Assembly: GCA_019115725.1 (NCBI GenBank)
Contig: DXCY01000305.1
Coordinates: 1 to 23,585 of the forward strand
DNA length: 23,585 nucleotides
DNA from: Candidatus Luteimonas excrementigallinarum
GTDB taxonomy: Bacteria > Pseudomonadota > Gammaproteobacteria > Xanthomonadales > Xanthomonadaceae
Direction of reading: 5' to 3'
Shown here: positions 20,489 through 23,585 of the stretch, piece by piece
Position numbering within the stretch: the first letter of the stretch is position 1
Layout of the letters: the number at the start of each line of letters is the position of its first letter
Notes under the pieces: model-generated
Database searches by the model: none
What the model was told of the DNA's origin: nothing
Seen by the model: the letters and a program-made list of their open reading frames with translations, nothing else
Made by a program: the position numbers and the translations under genes

Positions 20489-22237
20489 GTGACCCGATTC
20501 CTCACTGCCTGCCTGCTTGCCCTGTGCCTGGCCGCGCCCGCGGCGTGGGCCCAGCCGTCTGCCGCCGACGCCGCATTCCAGGCCATCCACGAAAAAGAAT
20601 GGGCCTGGCGCCAGGCCGAATACGGCCGCGGTGATGCCGCCGATGCCGACCCGTCCAGCGCCACCCTGTCCGACGTCAGCGCCGAGGCCCAGGCCCGCCG
20701 CCTGCAGATGTGGGAAAGCGTGCTCGCCGAGCTGGACACCATCGACGCTTCGGCCCTGTCGGAACAGAACCAGGTGAGCCTGGCTGTCTACCGGCCCCAG
20801 CTGGAGGCCCTGGCCGCCAATATCCGTCTGGGCGCCTACGAGATGCCGTTCAACTCGGACAGCTCGTTCTGGTCCAGCCTGGGCTTCATGACCCGCGGCC
20901 AGTTCAACAGTGCCCGCGATTACCAGGCCTACGCCGCGCGCCTGCGCGACGTGCCGCGCTACTTCGACCAGCAGATCGTGAACATGCGCGCGGGCCTGGC
21001 CCGAGGCTTCAGCGTGCCGCGCGCGGTGCTGGACGGGCGCGATGTATCGATCGCCGCCGTGGCCGATCTGGACGATCCGGAGCAGGCGTCGTTCTGGGAT
21101 CCGTACCGCAACATGCCGGCCTCGATCCCCGCCGCCGAGCAGGAAGCGCTGCGCGCCGAAGGCCGCGCCGCGATCGCTGACGCGGTGATCCCCGGCTTCA
21201 GCACCCTGCTCTCGTTCTTCCGCGACGAATACGTACCCCAGGCCCGCACCACCCTGGCAGCCGAGGCCATGCCCGGCGGCGAGGAGTTCTACCGCGCCCA
21301 GATCCGCGAATACACCACGCTGGATCTCTCCCCGCAGGAAATCCACGACATCGGCCTGGGCGAAGTGGCCCGGATCCGCGCCGAGATGGACGAGGTGATC
21401 GCCACGACCGGTTTCGAGGGTGACTTCGACGCCTTCCTGCACTTCCTGCGCACCGACCCGCAGTTCTACGCCAAGACCCCGCAGGAGCTGCTGAACCACG
21501 CCGCCTGGATCGCCAAGCGCGTGGACGGCGTGATCGGCCGCTTCTTCGACCCGCTGCCGCGTGGCCGCTTCACCATCATCCCGGTGCCGGACGATATCGC
21601 CCCGTTCTGGACCGCCGGCCGCGGCGGCCGCGGCACCTACTGGCTCAACACCTACGACCTGCCCTCGCGCCCGCTGTACAACCTGCCGGCCCTGACCGTG
21701 CACGAGGCCGATCCCGGCCACGCCTTCCAGGCCGCCCTGGCGCTGGAGCAGGAAGAACAGCCCGAGTTCCGCCGCAACAGCTACATCTCCGCCTTCGGCG
21801 AGGGCTGGGGCCTGTACGTGGAAAAGCTGGGCAAGGAAATGGGCATCTACGAGACGCCGTACCAGGACTTTGGCCGCCTGACCTATGAAATGTGGCGCGC
21901 CGCCCGCCTGGTGATCGACACCGGCGTGCACCACCTGGGCTGGAGCCGCGACCAGGCCCTGGCTTTCCTGCGTGACAACACCGCGCTGTCCGAGCACGAA
22001 GTCACCACCGAGGTCGACCGCTACATCTCCTGGCCCGCCCAGGCGCTGAGCTACAAGCTTGGCGAACTGAAGATCTGGGAACTGCGCCACCAGGCCGAAG
22101 CCGAGCTGGGTTCCGACTTCGACCTGCCCGCCTTCCACCACGCCGTCCTGAGCCTTGGCTCGGTGCCGCTGCCGGTCCTGGAAGAGCAGATCCACGCCTT
22201 CATCGCCGAAAGCAAGGCCGCCGCCCAGACCCCCTGA
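20489..22237 (+). CDS. secreted DUF885-family protein (HExxPGH metallopeptidase-like)
   Basis: This 582-residue protein has a Sec signal peptide (TRFLTACLLALCLAAPAAWA, likely cut after Ala21). It belongs to the DUF885 family (PF05960). The putative metal site is HEADPGHAFQ (His405, Glu406, His411) together with FGEGWGLYVEKLG (436-448), where a third ligand glutamate is expected. Further conserved text includes RGTYWLNTYDLPSRP and YISWPAQALSYKLGELKI. The family resembles zinc peptidases and is generally regarded as exported or periplasmic; the substrate is unknown. GTG 20489 puts the start right at the signal peptide. ATG 20453 is in frame and would add 12 residues; neither has a strong ribosome-binding site. 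The gene stands alone, with the phosphatase divergent on one side and rpmB 332 bases downstream. Confidence 0.88.
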   Translation: MTRFLTACLLALCLAAPAAWAQPSAADAAFQAIHEKEWAWRQAEYGRGDAADADPSSATLSDVSAEAQARRLQMWESVLAELDTIDASALSEQNQVSLAVYRPQLEALAANIRLGAYEMPFNSDSSFWSSLGFMTRGQFNSARDYQAYAARLRDVPRYFDQQIVNMRAGLARGFSVPRAVLDGRDVSIAAVADLDDPEQASFWDPYRNMPASIPAAEQEALRAEGRAAIADAVIPGFSTLLSFFRDEYVPQARTTLAAEAMPGGEEFYRAQIREYTTLDLSPQEIHDIGLGEVARIRAEMDEVIATTGFEGDFDAFLHFLRTDPQFYAKTPQELLNHAAWIAKRVDGVIGRFFDPLPRGRFTIIPVPDDIAPFWTAGRGGRGTYWLNTYDLPSRPLYNLPALTVHEADPGHAFQAALALEQEEQPEFRRNSYISAFGEGWGLYVEKLGKEMGIYETPYQDFGRLTYEMWRAARLVIDTGVHHLGWSRDQALAFLRDNTALSEHEVTTEVDRYISWPAQALSYKLGELKIWELRHQAEAELGSDFDLPAFHHAVLSLGSVPLPVLEEQIHAFIAESKAAAQTP

Positions 22238-22569
22238 CAGATCCACGCGCGCGAACCCGCGTACATCCTGGCGGCACAGCTGCCCCGGGCCCGATACAGG
22301 GTCCGGGGCCACTCACCAACAGCATCTTGCCTGCCGCGCCCGTCCGGGTGATAATGCACGGCTCACTGCGTTCCGCCGATCCAAAAGACCGGCATGGTAG
22401 CCTCCCGGAAGCGCGATTCCTGGACCCGCCCGACGCAGGCGCCGCATCCGCGGCAACGTTCCCGAATCGCGCGCCGCTGCGTGGACACCCACCCAGCCGG
22501 CGGGGCCGACGCTTCCCTGGCCAAGGGGAGCCCCCATGCGGAATATTCCGCGACCCACCGAGGTGCATC
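22238..22569 (+). other. intergenic region and long structured leader of rpmB-rpmG
   Basis: These 332 bases hold no conventional gene. From the promoter at 22327-22355 a leader of about 208 bases would be transcribed. It contains a perfect 9-base inverted repeat, GCGCGATTC (22411-22419) with GAATCGCGC (22464-22472), and a nested ACGCAG (22433-22438) with CTGCGT (22477-22482) that would compete with it. A perfect 14-base palindrome GCGGAATATTCCGC lies at 22538-22551. Such a leader could carry control of the ribosomal protein genes; no known leader family is recognised. Confidence 0.5.
22327..22355 (+). promoter_or_regulatory. predicted strong sigma70 promoter of rpmB-rpmG
   Basis: TTGCCT (22327-22332) and GATAAT (22350-22355) are separated by exactly 17 bases, the closest match to consensus in the window, as expected for ribosomal protein genes. 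Transcription would start near 22362. Confidence 0.7.
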
Positions 22570-22673
22570 ATGTCACGAGTCTGCCAAGTCACCGGCAAGC
22601 GTACGACGACCGGCAACAACGTCTCGCACGCGATGAACAAAACCCGCCGCACTTTCCTGCCCAACCTCCATGA
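22536..22673 (+). other. possible 45-codon upstream ORF overlapping the start of rpmB
   Basis: ATG 22536 is preceded, five bases away, by AAGGGGAG (22523-22530), a better Shine-Dalgarno match than rpmB's own. The frame (MRNIPRPTEVHHVTSLPSH and onward) runs out of phase into rpmB and stops at 22673. The encoded peptide looks like no known protein. Much of it is the +2 shadow of rpmB, so any role would be in controlling ribosome access rather than in the peptide. It may be accidental. Confidence 0.25.
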
Positions 22674-22806
22674 GCGCCGCTTCTGGGTTGCTTCCGAGAA
22701 CCGCTGGGTGAAGCTGCGCGTTTCCACCAAGGGCCTGCGCACGATCGACAAGAACGGCATCGACGCCGTCCTGGCCGACCTGCGCAAGCGCGGCGAAAAG
22801 ATCTGA
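22570..22806 (+). CDS. rpmB: 50S ribosomal protein L28
   Basis: This 78-residue L28 has the family start MSRVCQVTGKRTTTGNNVSHAMNKTRR, then RRFWVASENRWVKLRVSTKGLRTIDKNG. It lacks the paired cysteines of zinc-binding L28 forms (a single Cys5), so it is the zinc-free E. coli type. L28 sits near the E site of the large subunit. ATG 22570 follows GAGG by six bases. The upstream in-frame extension in this open frame has no family similarity. It is 13 bases before rpmG, with which it forms an operon behind the promoter at 22327-22355. Confidence 0.98.
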   Translation: MSRVCQVTGKRTTTGNNVSHAMNKTRRTFLPNLHERRFWVASENRWVKLRVSTKGLRTIDKNGIDAVLADLRKRGEKI

Positions 22807-22819
22807 GGAGGATCGAACC

Positions 22820-22984
22820 ATGGCTTCCAAGCGCGACAAGATCCGCATGAACTCGTCGGCCGGTACCGGTCATTTCTACACCACCGACAAGAGCAAGAAG
22901 AACACCCCGGGCAAGCTGGAAATGAAGAAGTACGATCCGGTTGTCCGCAAGCACGTGATGTACAAGGAAGGCAAGATCAAGTGA
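22820..22984 (+). CDS. rpmG: 50S ribosomal protein L33
   Basis: This 54-residue L33 reads MASKRDKIRMNSSAGTGHFY, then TTDKSKKNTPGKLEMKKYDP and VVRKHVMYKEGKIK. It has no cysteines, so it is the zinc-independent (C-minus) form usual in gammaproteobacteria. A strong Shine-Dalgarno sequence, GAGGAGG, lies just upstream in the 13-base spacer after rpmB. It is the last gene of the operon, ahead of the terminator at 23023-23051. It is complete despite its small size. Confidence 0.98.
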   Translation: MASKRDKIRMNSSAGTGHFYTTDKSKKNTPGKLEMKKYDPVVRKHVMYKEGKIK

Positions 22985-22992
22985 TCGCGGCA

Positions 22993-23009
22993 GGTGCGGA
23001 TCCCGCACC
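22993..23009 (+). repeat. hairpin directly after rpmG
   Basis: Arms GGTGCGG and CCGCACC enclose ATC, a perfect 7-base stem nine bases after the rpmG stop. No T-run follows. It may protect the mRNA 3' end upstream of the true terminator. Confidence 0.5.
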
Positions 23010-23022
23010 GCCAGCCTGACAG

Positions 23023-23051
23023 AAAAAGCCCGCCGCAAGGCGGGCTTTTTT
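23023..23051 (+). terminator. rho-independent terminator of rpmB-rpmG
   Basis: Arm AAAAAGCCCGCC, a GCAA loop and arm GGCGGGCTTTTTT make a long stem with a tetraloop and a run of six T. With five A at the 5' foot it could also terminate transcription from the other strand. Confidence 0.93.
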
Positions 23052-23563
23052 GTGCCGGGCGCCACTGAATAAGCCCAAGGCAACATGGCCTGGGCAGACA
23101 GCATCTCAGCCAATTGGCTCCAAGCGAGGACAGTGTCCCAGCGGCAGCAGGTACACGGAGCCTGCGCCTCTGACCAGAACCGAAGACCAGGCCGCAGCGA
23201 CGAAGCTGTGTCCGAAGCCGTACCCAGCTCCCCCGCACCTTCCCGCAGCCCAGGCCTCCGAAGCCGTGCCCCGCAGTGGGCGGGAAGTCTTTTCGGCGAA
23301 ATCAAGGAGGAGGTGGCGGCCTTTGGCCGCCGCCGGGGGACATTCGCCGAAAAGAGCTTGCCGCCCGCGGCGGGGCCCTTCCGCCGCAGCGCCCCTGACC
23401 GAGCCGGGAAAGGGCGCCTTATCACCCAGGCGGCTCTAGCGCCTCCGGCTCCGGAAGTCCTGCGGGTGCACTGGCACCACCCACATGCCTTTCGCTCTCC
23501 CCCGCCAAGCCCCCAAGCCCTCACGTCTCGTCTGCTCGTCCGTCGGCACCGCTCCATTATTAC
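23052..23563. other. gene-free region after the rpmG terminator
   Basis: About 510 bases contain open frames on both strands but none with a recognisable protein, a ribosome-binding site or a plausible composition. The translations are rich in Arg, Pro, Ala and Ser and change character with each frame. The main structure is the nested inverted repeat at 23266-23378. Confidence 0.5.
23266..23378. repeat. large nested inverted repeat (113 bases)
   Basis: The outer arms include a perfect 13-base match, TCTTTTCGGCGAA (23288-23300) with TTCGCCGAAAAGA (23343-23355). The match continues outwards to 23266 and 23378 with four mismatches and one extra base. Inside, GGCGGCC (23315-23321), TTT and GGCCGCC (23325-23331) form a second hairpin, extendable to ten pairs with one wobble. 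It could be a small non-autonomous mobile element, a structured RNA or a protein-binding site; sequence alone does not decide. Confidence 0.75.
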
Positions 23564-23585
23564 GTCGGGGGCGTAGCCCCGACCT
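23564..23585 (-). repeat. REP palindrome at the right edge (cut)
   Basis: This is a reverse-orientation copy of the GTAG-type REP, with arms GTCGGGGGC and GCCCCGAC. Its GTAG head is cut by the window edge. It is identical over the visible part to the copy at 10792. Confidence 0.7.

Noticed and set aside
20357..22312. 651-codon minus-strand frame opposite the DUF885 gene
   Set aside because: Antisense shadow rich in Gly, Val, Gln and His. The plus strand has a signal peptide and the HExxPGH motif.
23052..23265. Possible structured RNA gene (6S-like or RNase P-like) after the rpmG terminator
   Set aside because: I found no conserved core sequence of a known RNA class, no promoter and no terminator bounding a transcript here.
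22589..23557. Long open frames on both strands over rpmB-rpmG and the region to the right edge
   Set aside because: They cross the rpmG terminator and overlap L28 and L33 in the wrong frames. Translations are low-complexity Arg/Pro/Ala/Ser, without start signals.

Overview
The window is GC-rich chromosomal DNA from a gammaproteobacterium of the family Lysobacteraceae (Xanthomonadaceae). The main evidence is a xanthomonadin (aryl polyene) pigment locus with a XanB2-type chorismatase. Supporting signs are GTAG-type REP palindromes, an rsmG-parA-parB block and an rpmB-rpmG pair with the usual gene order. I cannot fix the genus from sequence alone. Nothing looks like recent transfer: there are no transposases, integrases, phage genes, tRNAs, rRNAs or CRISPR arrays.

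Region 1 (1-5802) is one end of the xanthomonadin cluster. Seven minus-strand genes run from an acyl carrier protein (start 4664) to an MMPL exporter cut by the window edge. Between them lie a six-helix membrane protein, a PlsC-type acyltransferase, a FabZ/ApeI-like dehydratase, an LpxL-type acyltransferase and a LolA-like periplasmic carrier. Stops and starts overlap at most junctions. Divergent from the carrier protein is xanB2, which makes hydroxybenzoate starter from chorismate. Ketosynthases and ketoreductases are not in view and presumably lie beyond position 1.

Region 2 (5852-10776) holds housekeeping genes: hemB, aroE, a gamma-class carbonic anhydrase homologue (minus strand), a coniferyl-aldehyde-type dehydrogenase and xth. 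REP palindromes fill the gaps after hemB, after aroE and after xth.

Region 3 (10935-13650) is a divergent pair. One gene is an FAD-linked D-2-hydroxyglutarate dehydrogenase and the other is serA. They share a 94-base intergenic region with a good sigma70 promoter for serA and a perfect 13-base palindrome over its -35. The pairing makes sense: SerA can reduce 2-oxoglutarate to D-2-hydroxyglutarate, and the flavoenzyme re-oxidises it.

Region 4 (13671-18537) has a small GlsB/YeaQ membrane protein, then a second pigment module: an aryl-ACP ligase (XanA2/ApeH type) divergent from a 4'-phosphopantetheinyl transferase. The transferase overlaps rsmG, which is followed by parA and parB. The ligase and transferase would load and activate the carrier protein of region 1, although about 9 kb of unrelated genes separate them.

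Region 5 (18551-23585) contains a Tat-exported PhoD-like phosphatase, a secreted DUF885 metallopeptidase-like protein and rpmB-rpmG with a clear promoter, a long structured leader and a strong terminator. It ends in a gene-free stretch with a large nested inverted repeat and a REP copy at the edge.

The most interesting points are the split pigment pathway, the D2HGDH/SerA divergon and its operator-like palindrome, a recurrent -10-like box six or seven bases before SD-less starts (predicted leaderless mRNAs), the rpmB leader with an SD-equipped overlapping small ORF, and the nested inverted repeat at 23266-23378. Each is an observation on known gene families; I see no clearly new multi-gene system.
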